A DNA stretch of 64,000 nucleotides, from NCBI RefSeq assembly GCF_000002235.5, contig NW_022145609.1, positions 38,056,130 through 38,120,129 on the forward strand, in the 5' to 3' direction. Made by a program: the position numbers and the translations under genes. The stretch comes from Strongylocentrotus purpuratus (Eukaryota; Echinodermata; Echinoidea; Camarodonta; Strongylocentrotidae). Positions 56,601 to 63,933 of this stretch are shown here, piece after piece (within the stretch, counting starts at the first letter, position 1; every line of letters begins with the position of its first letter). Under the pieces are notes generated by a model, which ran no database searches, was not told where the DNA came from, and worked only from the letters and a program-made list of their open reading frames with translations.

Positions 56601-59347
56601 CCTATCTTTTATTGTGTACTACCTATATTATTTTATTGGATTCACCAAATATCAAAATTAGCATGCATGAGAATTAGAACTGAAATAATTGGCTAAGAAT
56701 TTCTAGTTACATTGTACATCTCTGACTTGTGCTTACCCGTACTCTTTGTATTCATAGGTGACATCAGTTGGTAAATGAGTATCAGAAATGTCCTTCCATT
56801 CACAAGTGAAGTCCACAGTATTGCATCCAAAACAGTCAACTTCTGGCGCTTGTGGAAATACTGCATAGAAGAAACAGAAATATGAACTAGAGATGAGCAC
56901 TTGGACAGGTACAGGTGGGCTGGAAAAGTCAGAAAATGACATTAGGTATGATATCCACTGACATGCGCCATGTCCAAAATCATTTAAAATTATGTCAACA
57001 TGCACACCTTACGGATAAAGTTTATCCTATTTGAAGAACTAAGTGCTTAAAACAATTACTCTCCCCGACGTAGGTGTCTATATTGATGCACAGGCAAATA
57101 AAGTTTATACAATTTGAAGAACTTAGAACTTAAAACAATCTCTCAAACACATGCTCATGTGTCCATATTGAGGCACATGTTTGCGTACTTCTACATGTAT
57201 GTATTGATGCCTACCTAAAAACTATTTTTCAAACACATGCAAAATTAATCCTTATAGCCATTGAAAGCATTTAATCGTTGGCACGCCTATTGTTTCTCGC
57301 ATGCACATATTGGCAAATTTTGATGCAATCATTTCAAATGTTTCAAAGTACTTCAAAACACAGATATAGTAAGTTGCACGTGAAGTACATGTCGCTACCA
57401 AATAAGCCAACAAGATGTACTTGGACAATATTCCAACAAAAGAGCAACTTACAGAACAACAGACAGTATAACTCTGGACTATCACCAAAGGACAACTTAT
57501 ATGGACAATCTCCAACTCATGACAATAACTTTATATTGGACATTTTATAACCATACAGGCTACAGCTAGCTTACCCCTAGCAATAACCATCCAACTCAAA
57601 TCAATAGATAGTACAAGTACCTTGGTGAATTATTCCTAATTGTTCCATTATTGTGCTGGTGACGGTTGTTCAAGTTGTAACATTTTGAAAAGGGTAACTA
57701 TCTGAGGTGAGTGTTTGTCCCAGGGTTTGTTGTCAGGACAAACCATTTCCCTGGTGAGTTACTGCCCAAGAGGGAGCTGTATAATAATAATAATAATCTT
57801 TTAAAGTAAAGTCCAAATTTTATTAAGTTAAACCGAAAATGGAAATTATTTTTGCCCAATTGATCGTGAGCCCGGCAGCCACTGAGCACCGCCAGATCGA
57901 CGTTGCTCTATCCCCTATTGTTCAACGCTTCAACATTATTGTATATTATTGTCTGGGAGTGTCATGGCTGAGTGGTTTAAGGCCCTTGACTGGACATTCG
58001 AAGGTCGAGGGTTCGAATCCTGACACGGCACTAATATCTTTTGGCAAGATATTAACCTGCACTTGCTACTCCCCATCCAGATATTACATGGGTACCCGGT
58101 AGGATGCGACCGTCATTGTTGGTCAAACAGTTTTTGAGCGTCAAGTAACGCCTGGCTGGAATGCTCTCCAGGGAGTTGAGATTGTGCACACAGTGTGTGC
58201 AAGCAAGCACTGAATCCAATGACGGGGGTAATAGTATGTAAGCCCTATGTAAGCGGAATATTATCATAATTATTATTATTATATTTCATATGTATTGTAA
58301 TTTGTAGGTTTATTTGTAATTTTTTGTTTTGTTTTAGATATTATTGTTTTTCATTGTATTTTGTATGTTGTAGTGCTTAGAGACTTTGATGGAAAGCGCT
58401 TTAAAAGCACTGTTTTTATTATTATCATTATTATGATTATAGTGCAAGGCAACAAGTGCCTCTTGAGGATATCCCTTGACATTATATCGTGTACTCACAT
58501 CCTATTGAGACATTGAAGACCTTGATGGTAGCACCTTGTGGAGACATGCAGGAGTAAACCCCACTATCATCAAGCATCACATTGGGTATCTTCAGCTGCG
58601 ATGTGCCATTATCAAGGTCAGTGATAACCCAGTCTGATGTAACCATCTTGTTGCTATGGTGCCATGTTACATTGGAGGCAGTGGTGGGATACGTTGTGCA
58701 GTTCAGTCTCAATGTCTCACCTACTTCTAGGACATCTTCTGTTGAAACCAGAAGAAAACAAAATCAAGAAATCTTGAGCAAGGAGTTTCAGTTCCTGACT
58801 TAAGGTCAGTTATTTTTAAACAATACTTGCAGGATATCAGGTAATTCCTTCATCATTTCAGAAATCTAATTTTCTTCTCTCTTTCAACTCATAGAAATAA
58901 GTAATTTTCTTATCTTTACAACATGATTGGTCTATGTATCTTCTTTTCAAATGCATGACTATATTATTTTCTAAAAATTTGAAGAAAGGGAAGACACTAG
59001 TGTCCAGTGTATAGTGGAAAAGATGATATATTTAGCACTCCCTCAGAACTCTCTCAGTGTCCTGAATGGGTTCCTAGGCCGGGTGAAAATCTTTCTTAAA
59101 TTCTTACCATGATGAAAATGTATGATCCTGGATTGCACCAGAGCTGTTCCATTGTAGCATGTTATGTTGCTGCCGTGATAAGTATGGTCCAGGTCTTCCA
59201 GGACTAGTCTAGAAGCGTTGGACACCTGGTTACCGTTCAGTAACCAGACGACTTCATGGTCTTGTTCTCCATCCGGGCCTTCCACAAAGCAGTCCAGGAC
59301 TAGCACCTCACCAGTTTTGATAATCGCTATACCATCTTCTTCAGCAC
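45243..59347 (-). CDS. gp130-like type I cytokine receptor (11 exons, 5' end missing)
   Basis: Eleven exons join in one unbroken frame of 1,126 residues plus stop, all with AG acceptors and GT donors and matching phases: 59108-59347, 58499-58738, 56737-56860, 56152-56300, 54958-55109, 53334-53478, 52014-52102, 50036-50210, 49221-49337, 47870-47991 and 45243-47072. Domain order: Ig, Ig, cytokine-receptor D1 (four Cys, CEW), D2 (degenerate WSXWS), one fibronectin III, transmembrane helix, Pro-rich box-1-like segment, long tyrosine-rich tail. Class I cytokine receptors of this build signal through JAK and STAT at the plasma membrane; the YxPQ motifs in the tail support that here. The signal peptide and true start lie beyond 59347 and were not found. 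Introns are loaded with repeats. Assignment to the gp130/Domeless group rather than another class I receptor is inference from architecture. Confidence 0.85.
47073..47869 (-). other. last receptor intron
   Basis: About 0.8 kb, GT-AG. A polypyrimidine tract is weak before CTATAG. No recognisable repeat. Confidence 0.6.
47870..47991 (-). CDS. receptor exon: transmembrane helix and box-1-like segment
   Basis: 122 nt between acceptor CCCATAG and donor GTAAGT. It encodes LIIAGVCVPLVVLLILALLA (single hydrophobic helix) followed by FAYQRLENNSKDLPKPVYRD. The LPKPV stretch just inside the membrane has the Pro-x-Pro form of box 1, the JAK-binding segment of class I cytokine receptors. It lacks the aromatic residue seen in many vertebrate box 1 motifs, so JAK binding is inference. 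Confidence 0.85.
48064..48257. repeat. GACAAT-type minisatellite in receptor intron
   Basis: Imperfect hexamer repeats (GACAAT, GACAAA, CACTGACAATGA). Located in the intron between the transmembrane and fibronectin exons. Frames through it are artefacts. Confidence 0.7.
48272..48575 (+). repeat. diverged tandem duplication in receptor intron
   Basis: Two units about 184 bp apart share ACAAATTTATTG.TGATAGACG, GCATCAAACAAGTTTCATTT/GCTTCCAACGAGTTTCATTT and a CCA..AC.AAAGA word. Non-coding. Confidence 0.5.
48936..49195. mobile_element. TTAA-flanked miniature element, family 3, whole copy
   Basis: Ends TTAAAGGGATAGTCCACCCT and AGGGTGGACTTTCCCTTTAA form inverted repeats with few mismatches. 260 bp, non-coding, inside a receptor intron only 26 bp from the donor of exon 49221-49337. 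Confidence 0.7.
49221..49337 (-). CDS. receptor exon: fibronectin III domain, second half
   Basis: 117 nt, acceptor TTCAG and donor GTAAGA, phase 1 to phase 1. It encodes LARYENYTITLLAVNSAGRS and a short stalk (VVAMVVSKEGIS). The YxxYTITLLAVNSAG pattern is the F-G strand region of a fibronectin III domain and continues the preceding exon. Confidence 0.85.
49889..49957. repeat. 69-bp near-perfect hairpin in receptor intron
   Basis: GGTGAAAGATGAGACGCT at the left and AGCGTCTCTTATCTTTCACC at the right, with ATTCAAC/GTTGAAT inside and a short GC-rich loop (CGGCTGCGCC). It lies 79 bp past the donor of exon 50036-50210. Confidence 0.65.
50036..50210 (-). CDS. receptor exon: fibronectin III domain, middle
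   Basis: 175 nt, acceptor TTCACAG and donor GTACAG, phase 0 to phase 1. It encodes LIKTDSKPFQGVSRFELEVR through DLDTFNHTIQ. It joins LTWK from the previous exon (the B-C strand Trp of fibronectin III) to the F-G strands in the next. It contains N-glycosylation sites (NTT, NHT). Confidence 0.83.
50394..50822. repeat. polypurine minisatellite in receptor intron
   Basis: About 430 bp of almost pure purine on the plus strand, with a GAGAGAAAGTAGAGAGAG unit repeated about ten times in two blocks. The 187- and 195-residue Ser/Leu frames on the other strand are artefacts. Confidence 0.8.
51219..51739 (+). mobile_element. LINE 3' fragment, antisense in receptor intron
   Basis: Coding remnant 51219-51356 reads DTYKFSYFPRKLKDWDELPQ, then IIVELPSLEQFKVALETI and stop: the S(Y/F)FPR...DW.ELP...PSLEQFK C-terminus of LINE reverse transcriptase ORFs. 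The 3' end is a GAAGTA repeat (51720-51739), the same tail as the copy at 44568-44939. Its 3' region contains the foldback at 51389-51663. Confidence 0.65.
51389..51663. mobile_element. foldback element within the LINE tail
   Basis: Ends TATACACCGATTCG and CGAATCGGTGTATA. Internally TATAACTGGGGGGC pairs with GCCCCCCAGTTAT. About 275 bp. It looks like a miniature element inserted into the LINE 3' region. Confidence 0.6.
52014..52102 (-). CDS. receptor exon: start of membrane-proximal fibronectin III domain
   Basis: Only 89 nt, acceptor TTGCTAG and donor GTAAGA. It encodes PNVGFEGTDYTTIQSEERED and ERDIILTWK, ending in phase 0. It is supported by exact phase fit to both neighbours and the fibronectin-type LTW. 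Confidence 0.78.
52240..53160. other. receptor intron with dispersed repeat
   Basis: Poly-C block at 52243-52275. Bases 52790-52925 carry TGACCTTTGACC, CCAAATTTCATCAAAATCTG, ATCGAACGGAAACCAG and an ACGGACGG word, a dispersed repeat pattern common in marine invertebrates. The frame through it is not a gene. Confidence 0.4.
53334..53478 (-). CDS. receptor exon: D2 second half with degenerate WSXWS
   Basis: 145 nt, acceptor TCCTACAG and donor GTTAGT. It encodes PVIIKYDRQHALILENANTE, YCFQMTARKSSSDWGLSS and KEVCRRTLPT. The YxFQ..AR strand followed by SDWGLSS occupies the position of the WSXWS box that marks class I cytokine receptors. Only one Trp is kept. Confidence 0.83.
54426..54618. mobile_element. 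TTAA-type miniature element, family 2, copy 2
   Basis: Reverse orientation relative to 42835-43032. Ends TTTAAAGGCCCACTGCAC and TGGCAGATAAGCTTTAAA. It shares the internal CCATTGGTCCCCCATGATCC. It lies in the receptor intron between D2 exons. Confidence 0.65.
54650..54840. mobile_element. TTAA-type miniature element, family 1 relative, partial
   Basis: TGTGTACGGTGCATGTAACT, TGATGATTCCAAATCCT, TACATGATCAACCTTT and TGACCAGAACTCAACTTT track the right two thirds of family 1. Directly follows the family 2 copy. Confidence 0.5.
54958..55109 (-). CDS. receptor exon: D2 first half
   Basis: 152 nt, acceptor CTGGTAG and donor GTGAGT, phase 1 to phase 0. It encodes TAPAPNITSVVPVSSHTMDI, RWTLSGCNLYIQHFKYKLTY and QDRSTGEELT. 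It starts with the Pro-rich linker typical between D1 and D2 (DHFTAPAPNI across the junction) and keeps the RW of the B strand and the YKLTY strand. Confidence 0.85.
55340..55800 (-). mobile_element. CR1/L2-like LINE, C-terminus and 3' tail
   Basis: Minus frame ending at 55453 reads WLPFHVARSKAGDRTFTVAA, AKDCNKLSSSIKAASSVDVF and KKLLKNLLIF, the R...K.G.R.F.VAA...WN.L...I..A.S...FK..LK..LF pattern (WN appears as CN). The 3' region has AAGCGCTGTGATATAG and ends in (AAT)n at 55340-55365. This is the only one of the minus-strand tails in the window with attached coding sequence. It lies in the receptor intron between 54958-55109 and 56152-56300. Confidence 0.7.
55777..56112. mobile_element. foldback element, CATCAGCTCGAGTTT ends, copy 1
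   Basis: Ends GTTTTCATCAGCTCGAGTTT and AAACTCGAGCTGATAAAGAC, with further pairing (CCACTATTTTCAGA / TTAAAATAGTGGG) and internal AATATCCCGC/GCGGG words. A copy in the opposite orientation is at 61415-61740. Confidence 0.65.
56152..56300 (-). CDS. receptor exon: D1 second half
   Basis: 149 nt, acceptor TTCTAG and donor GTAAGT. It encodes FQKSWTECPGYREYGCHFEG, KDASTFRLNITNALGTLSVD and VPEYSPLDH. It carries the third and fourth conserved cysteines (TECP, YGCHF) and the strand FRLNITNALG, which parallels the YxLxVxAxNxLG of gp130-type D1. Confidence 0.86.
56402..56560 (-). mobile_element. LINE C-terminal fragment in receptor intron
   Basis: Minus frame reads VLEGHLHGKKLRGRPPKGFL, DDLIAECGATGYEMLKRMAK and DRSTWRDT. 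The G.(R/K)RGRP...(W/F)LDD......Y..L.R.A.DR..WR pattern is the extreme C-terminus of many RTE-like and related LINE ORFs. It falls in the 436-nt intron between the two D1 exons. Confidence 0.6.
56737..56860 (-). CDS. receptor exon: D1 first half with C-x-W
   Basis: 124 nt, acceptor TATGCAG and donor GTAAGC, phase 1 to phase 2. It encodes FPQAPEVDCFGCNTVDFTCE and WKDISDTHLPTDVTYEYKEY. The first cysteine and the CEW (C-x-W) motif are the signature of the class I cytokine receptor D1 domain. Confidence 0.88.
56861..57949 (-). other. receptor intron sequence
   Basis: No further exon or recognisable repeat in 56861-57949, apart from an ATA triplet run near 57781. Confidence 0.4.
57950..58285 (+). 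mobile_element. tRNA-derived SINE
   Basis: The head has RNA polymerase III boxes: A box TGGCTGAGTGG (57965-57975) and B box GGTTCGAATCC (58010-58020), with GTGTCA/TGACAC as the former acceptor stem. The layout is Leu/Ser-tRNA-like. The body (TTGGCAAGATATTAACCTGC, CTCCCCATCCAGATATTACA) is shared with 60598-60850, and the tail part with 7070-7285. It ends in ATT repeats. In the receptor intron, opposite strand. Confidence 0.75.
58290..58441 (+). mobile_element. L2/CR1-like LINE 3' tail
   Basis: GTGCTTAGAGACTTTGATGG, AAAGCGCTTTAAAAGCAC, then (TTATTA)n. The only plus-strand tail of this type in the window; it directly follows the SINE. Confidence 0.55.
58499..58738 (-). CDS. receptor exon: second Ig-like domain
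   Basis: 240 nt, acceptor TTCAACAG and donor GTGAGT, phase 1 to phase 1. It encodes DVLEVGETLRLNCTTYP, NVTWHH and LDDSGVYSCMSPQG. Cys, Trp and the D-x-G-x-Y-x-C motif identify a complete Ig domain. Several N-glycosylation sequons are present. Confidence 0.88.
59108..59347 (-). CDS. receptor exon: first Ig-like domain seen
   Basis: 240 nt, acceptor TTGATAG and donor GTAAGA, phase 1 to phase 1. It encodes GAEEDGIAIIKTGEVLVLDC, EVVWLLNGNQVSNAS and GSNITCYNGTALVQS, an Ig domain with Cys, Trp and Cys in place but no DxGxY. The incoming phase 1 means at least one more coding exon (signal peptide) lies upstream. Confidence 0.85.
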
Positions 59348-59394
59348 CTATCAAGGGAAAGATTACAATTATTGATAATTTTTTGGTAAAGAGG

Positions 59395-59768
59395 TTAAAG
59401 GTAAAGACCAGTATTGAAAACGCCCCAATTTCAAAAAATGAAATGGAAGCTCTCATTACCAATCATGTGAAAGAATATGTTTTGACTAATACATGATGAT
59501 AAAAAATTTGCCGGGAAACTGCCTACTAATTCATATATTTGGTAAATTTGTTTCTCTCATGGTCTGTGAGAGATATAGGGTAGTCCCATATACATCTTTC
59601 TGTGTATAGTGCTTGTAACTATAATAAGAATGGGCCAAATTTCTTATCATTTTGATGATTCCAGAACCTTGCAGATGCTAGATGCTAGATGATCAACCTT
59701 TTTTGATCGATTCCACAACGTTTCTTTCACAATGCAATCGCATGACCATAACTGGTCTTTACCTTTAA
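59395..59768. mobile_element. TTAA-flanked miniature element, family 1, copy 3
   Basis: Ends TTAAAGGTAAAGACCAGT and ACTGGTCTTTACCTTTAA, perfect 18-bp inverted repeat. 374 bp. It starts 48 bp upstream of the first Ig exon, within the acceptor-side intron. Confidence 0.75.
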
Positions 59769-60040
59769 CAAGACTAAGTTAAGGTTTCCTTCAAAGTAGG
59801 CAGGACTAACTTTGGATGCTTATCAATAGAAAGACAGGACTTTCATTTTAAATTCTTGTTCAATCAGTAGGTTATATCTTCTTGAGGAGACATGAACATG
59901 TCTCCTGTCATCTCCCTCTGCTGCCATCTTTTGTTGGAAACATGAAAGTTACATATGAAAATAATAATTTCAGTCACCAAATTAGACTTCGTTTTGAAGG
60001 AAAATTACAAATTTCAAGTAACTTTATTATATAATCATAC

Positions 60041-60190
60041 TTAAAGGGCAATCCAACCCTTGTAAAAGTTGATTTGTATGAAAGCAGAAAAATAAAAGAA
60101 ACAGAATGGCAAAATGAATCGGACCAATATAGTAAAGAAGTTAAATTATGAGAATTTGAGAGTTTGAATTAAGTTACAACTTAAAAAGGA
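60041..60190. mobile_element. TTAA-type miniature element, family 3 relative, partial
   Basis: Begins TTAAAGGGCAATCCAACCCT and shares the ATGAAAGCAGAAAAATAAAA stretch with family 3. The far end is not resolved. Confidence 0.45.
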
Positions 60191-60597
60191 ACATGCTTTT
60201 TTTTGGTTAAAGAAGAAAATGATACAAATTATATCCCAGTCTATCTGTCTTGTCTTCAAATACTTTCATTAATGTATATATTCAAATCTTTTTCTTGTTT
60301 ATATCGTCTTCTCTGTTTATGTCATTCCCATGCTATATATCAATATTAATTTTTAATTTTTATATGTTTGTTTACCTTTGTATATTTTTAATGAAGTATT
60401 GAATAAACTGAACTGAAGTGAAGTGAACTGGAGTAGAAGGAAAAGGAGGAAGAGAAGGAGGAGTAGAAGTGGGTGTGGAGAAATGTTGGTATTGTTACCA
60501 TCCATAATAGTAGTGGCATTTATAAAGAAATTAATATTCATCTGACTGCACAAAGACTAGGATCCCTGGGGAAATATAATTTTTTAATAACAATAGA

Positions 60598-60850
60598 GGT
60601 GTCGTGGTCTAGCGGATATGTCATTGGAGTGTGGATCACATTGTTTACATCAATTTGAGTCCTGTGTCTTTGGCAAGACACTAATCTGCATTTACCACTC
60701 CCCACCCAAGTGTTAAATGGATACCTGTAGGAAAGAATTCCTTGAATGCTGTATAAGTACCGGAAACTGTAGCCTAGCAGAGCCAGGGTAATATTGGAGT
60801 GCTTTGAGCATCTTGCGTGGTGGATATATGCGTTATTAAAATATCCAATA
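60598..60850 (+). mobile_element. tRNA-derived SINE, decayed copy
   Basis: Head GTGTCGTGGTCTAGCGGATA (A box region), eroded B box (TTTGAGTCCTG), then CTTTGGCAAGACACTAATCT and ACCACTCCCCACCCAAGTG, matching the body of the SINE at 57950-58285. Confidence 0.6.
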
Positions 60851-61414
60851 TTATTAAAATTATTAATTTGATGTTGTTTCAAATGATTACCCTCAAATTT
60901 GTTGGAAATCATTGATGGCACATCATACTATCTATCCCATATAGGAAATGCGTACTGTGCCAAAGCTTAAACACATCTTTGCATCTCCACTTCTCCAGTC
61001 AATAAATTGACCATGAACTTTGATATGGAATAATGGATTTTGAAAAACAAGACGAAACTGTCAAAAACAATTTGGTCATTGTGACAGAGTCGCATCCCGC
61101 ACAAGTCCCTACATTAATTCAGTCAAATTTGGCCATACATTTTCCCAAACCCTAGCCACATACTTTCAGAGAGGAAATGAGAGGCACGATGGGTTTATCT
61201 ATTCACGGAAACAACGCAGCAACTGAAGCCTTATTGGACAGCTCTGACGATTGTTGGATGCATTAATTACCAAGCAAGGCCATTCAACTTGTCACTTATT
61301 TTCCAGATTATACAAGAATAATTAGACAGTAGCAAGCAGAGATTACTGAATGGTCTTGATTGTCCCCCGCCTTGTTGTGCAGCGGACCACAGCTCAAGGT
61401 TGGATCCTTTCATT
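60851..61414. other. sequence upstream of the visible receptor exons
   Basis: No exon recognised. The receptor signal-peptide exon should lie somewhere above 59347 on the minus strand, but no candidate combining a hydrophobic leader with a phase-1 donor stands out here. Confidence 0.35.
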
Positions 61415-61740
61415 AGGCCCGTCTTCATCAGCTCGAGTTTGCCAAATAACCTTACTTTTTTAACTATCCCAATCACAAAATATCTAGCTAATTTGCGTCT
61501 TCATCAGCCCGCAGTTGCAATTAGCAGGATATTTGATCAAGAAATATCCCAAGAAATCTTGGTCTTTTTTCCAAAATATCCCGCTATTTGGGAAATATAG
61601 CGGGCTAAATTGTGCCTGTCCGCGCTAGTTTGTGATAAGTGTATCGGTCTGGTGAAGACGCAATTTCAAGCTTCGGATTAATATCCCGAGTCTGAAAATA
61701 GCATGTTATTTGGCAAACTCAAGCTGATGAAGTAAGGCCT
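61415..61740. mobile_element. foldback element, CATCAGCTCGAGTTT ends, copy 2
   Basis: Ends AGGCCCGTCTTCATCAGCTC and CAAGCTGATGAAGTAAGGCC. Inverted orientation relative to 55777-56112, with shared AATATCCCGCTATTTGGG and ACCAAGATTTC/GAAATCTTGGT words. Confidence 0.65.
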
Positions 61741-62576
61741 ATTTACAAGGAACTACTTGTGGATTCTTGGAGATCATTCTCTGCCTTTTCATACAGGAGA
61801 TTAGCCTTATTTTAGGAATAGAAGGAAAATTAAGTTTCAAAAGCAGCCACAATTTGCCAGGATCAAACTACTGTTGAATTGAAGACTTAATTATTTCATC
61901 CAATTCCTTCCATTCAATCTTGTAAACTTTGGTGAAAACATAGATGAGATAATTCTTGATTCTTTCTAGTTAAATGAACACAGAGGTGGAATTCTCAGCA
62001 ATTTCTGACAATTAGAGGGAAATAGTAGTATAGTACTCCCTGCTCAGTTTGTCAATGAATAGACAAAGAATATGTTTAGATAATCATTGTTCTAAAACAT
62101 CATCTTTACAGCAGGTGAAGGCCAAGTCCCCCCCCCCCCCCCGAAAAAAATTAAAAATTAAAAATTAAAAAAAAAAATCTGCTGAGAGCCAAAAGGGCAT
62201 TTAATATGAATAGAAATGTACATAGAGTTTAAAAGCAACTGTCCATATCAACAGACAATTCAAGATTCAAGATTCAAGATAATTTATTGTCTGATTTAAA
62301 AAAAATACAGAAATTCGTCCTCCACTGGCGAGTGACGTACATACATGTATACAAACAACATAAACAATATATAAATACATTCGAGGATACCGATACAAAG
62401 AAAAAACAACAATAATAATAATAACAATAATAATAGCAATAATAGCATTAACAAAGCTGACATATAAACTTGAAAACTGACATTTAAAAATGAATCTTGA
62501 TAGTGCACAGAATGCATTGAATAAATGAATTTAAAAGTGCTCTGAGACATTCACCCTTCTCTCCCAGAAAGGGGTA
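61741..62576. other. intergenic or first-intron sequence
   Basis: No gene recognised. Poly-C at 62129-62142. A CAAGATT triplication near 62260-62280 and AAT-rich sequence near 62410-62450 look like a decayed LINE tail. Confidence 0.3.
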
Positions 62577-62725
62577 TGAGGAGAGAGAGAGAAGAACAAA
62601 TGAGAGAAAGAGAGAGAGAGAGAGAGAGAGGGAGGAGTCGAATGGAGTAGAACAGAAAGGAAATGTGAGGGAGAAAGAGAAGGAGGGAGAAAAGAGAAGG
62701 TGACAGAAAACGAGGAGCTCTGGGA
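62577..62725. repeat. GA-rich tract
   Basis: Polypurine (GA)n with interruptions. Confidence 0.7.
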
Positions 62726-63555
62726 GGGAAGAGATGAGGTAGAGGTAGAGTACAGGATATCAAGAACAGTGACTGCCTGTGGTAAGAGAGACAAATGAGT
62801 CGTCAACATTCAAAAATTCGAAATTCAGAGCTGCAAGCTAGAGATAAACCCTGTGCAGTAGAAAGTTAGAATAGAAAAAAGTGTTCAATAAGGAACCTAG
62901 CCTTAGCCATTTCACATTTACATATACATAAACATGTGTCATGGGACAGCGGCCATAACATACTAAAAACATGTAAGAGGGCATGCATGAAATGCTAAAA
63001 ACAAATAAAACAAAACAAACAATATCTGTGACAATGGCAGATAAAAAGGGATCAAACAATCAACCTTCTACTTTTGAGCAACTCCAAATATTTGTACATA
63101 CATGTATTTAGGTTTTATAGGTGGTAAGGCGCCCCCTCAATTTTCACAGTTTTCGAACTGGCACTGCCTGTGTGGCATACTCGCAAAGGTACAAAACGAT
63201 TGTTCCAGGAAACCTATATTTGCACAGTTGGAAGTATATTGTGTTGATTAACTTTCAGTCCAATTCTGTTTATTTGTTTAAAGAAGAACAGAAACAAGAT
63301 AGAGATCTAATATTCACCAGTATACTAATTCAAACAAAAATGAATTGTGTGAAAAATTCACATTACATGGTCACACTCAGATATGGTCACAGATATGGTG
63401 ATTGAACATGAACTGAAAGAGGAAATGAAGTAATACTATAGTTAACAATCAAATGGGTTAGAAAGGTATATCAAAGAAGTGTATGAAACTGAAATAAGAA
63501 AAACAAGCACAAATATTAAAGATCAAATATTCCTTAGCATCAGGTAAAGAAGTCA
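62726..63555. other. intergenic sequence
   Basis: No gene recognised. Confidence 0.3.
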
Positions 63556-63691
63556 GAAGCGGATCTAGAGGGGGGGTTGGGGGGGGTTGCAACCCCCCCC
63601 CAAAAAAAAAATCCGGGGACCATTTTTTTAAATCTTATCTTTTTTTTAAAACTTGTAATTTTATTTTATTCTATATCTATGTATTTATTTC

Positions 63692-63758
<67 letters not shown>

Positions 63759-63815
63759 TCTTTTTGGGGGAGGGGGGGGGGGGGTTGGGCGAACAAATGT
63801 CACAGAGTCCCTTGC
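63556..63815. mobile_element. hAT-like miniature element remnant with (ATT)n
   Basis: Starts CAGAAGCGGATCTAG, then poly-G/poly-C, and contains an (ATT)n array at 63696-63758. The right end and target duplication are unclear. Confidence 0.4.
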
Positions 63816-63930
63816 CAGGCGCGGATCTACGGGGGGGTTTAGGGGGTTTAAACCCCCCCCCCCCCTTGGGCGGCCCAAAAAAACAAACAAAAAAAAAGGG
63901 GGGAAAAAAAGAAAAAAAAAGAAAGAAAAA
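63816..63930. mobile_element. hAT-like miniature element, left end
   Basis: Starts CAGGCGCGGATCTACGGGG, then GTTTAAACCCCC and CTTGGGCGGCCC, then A/G-rich sequence as in 32907-33120. It stops abruptly at the zinc-finger fragment, so it is truncated there. Confidence 0.5.
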
Positions 63931-63933
63931 AGA

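Noticed and set aside
57955-58036. Possible tRNA gene (A and B boxes, acceptor-like stem)
   Set aside because: The sequence continues into a body shared with other dispersed copies and the anticodon arm is poor, so it is a SINE head.
60353-60553. Hydrophobic leader-like minus-strand peptide as the receptor signal exon
   Set aside because: The Leu run comes from a GGA/GAA-type repeat, and no matching phase-1 donor follows it.
62838-63059. Hydrophobic 73-residue minus-strand frame
   Set aside because: No clear signal-peptide cleavage pattern or donor in the needed phase; probably chance.
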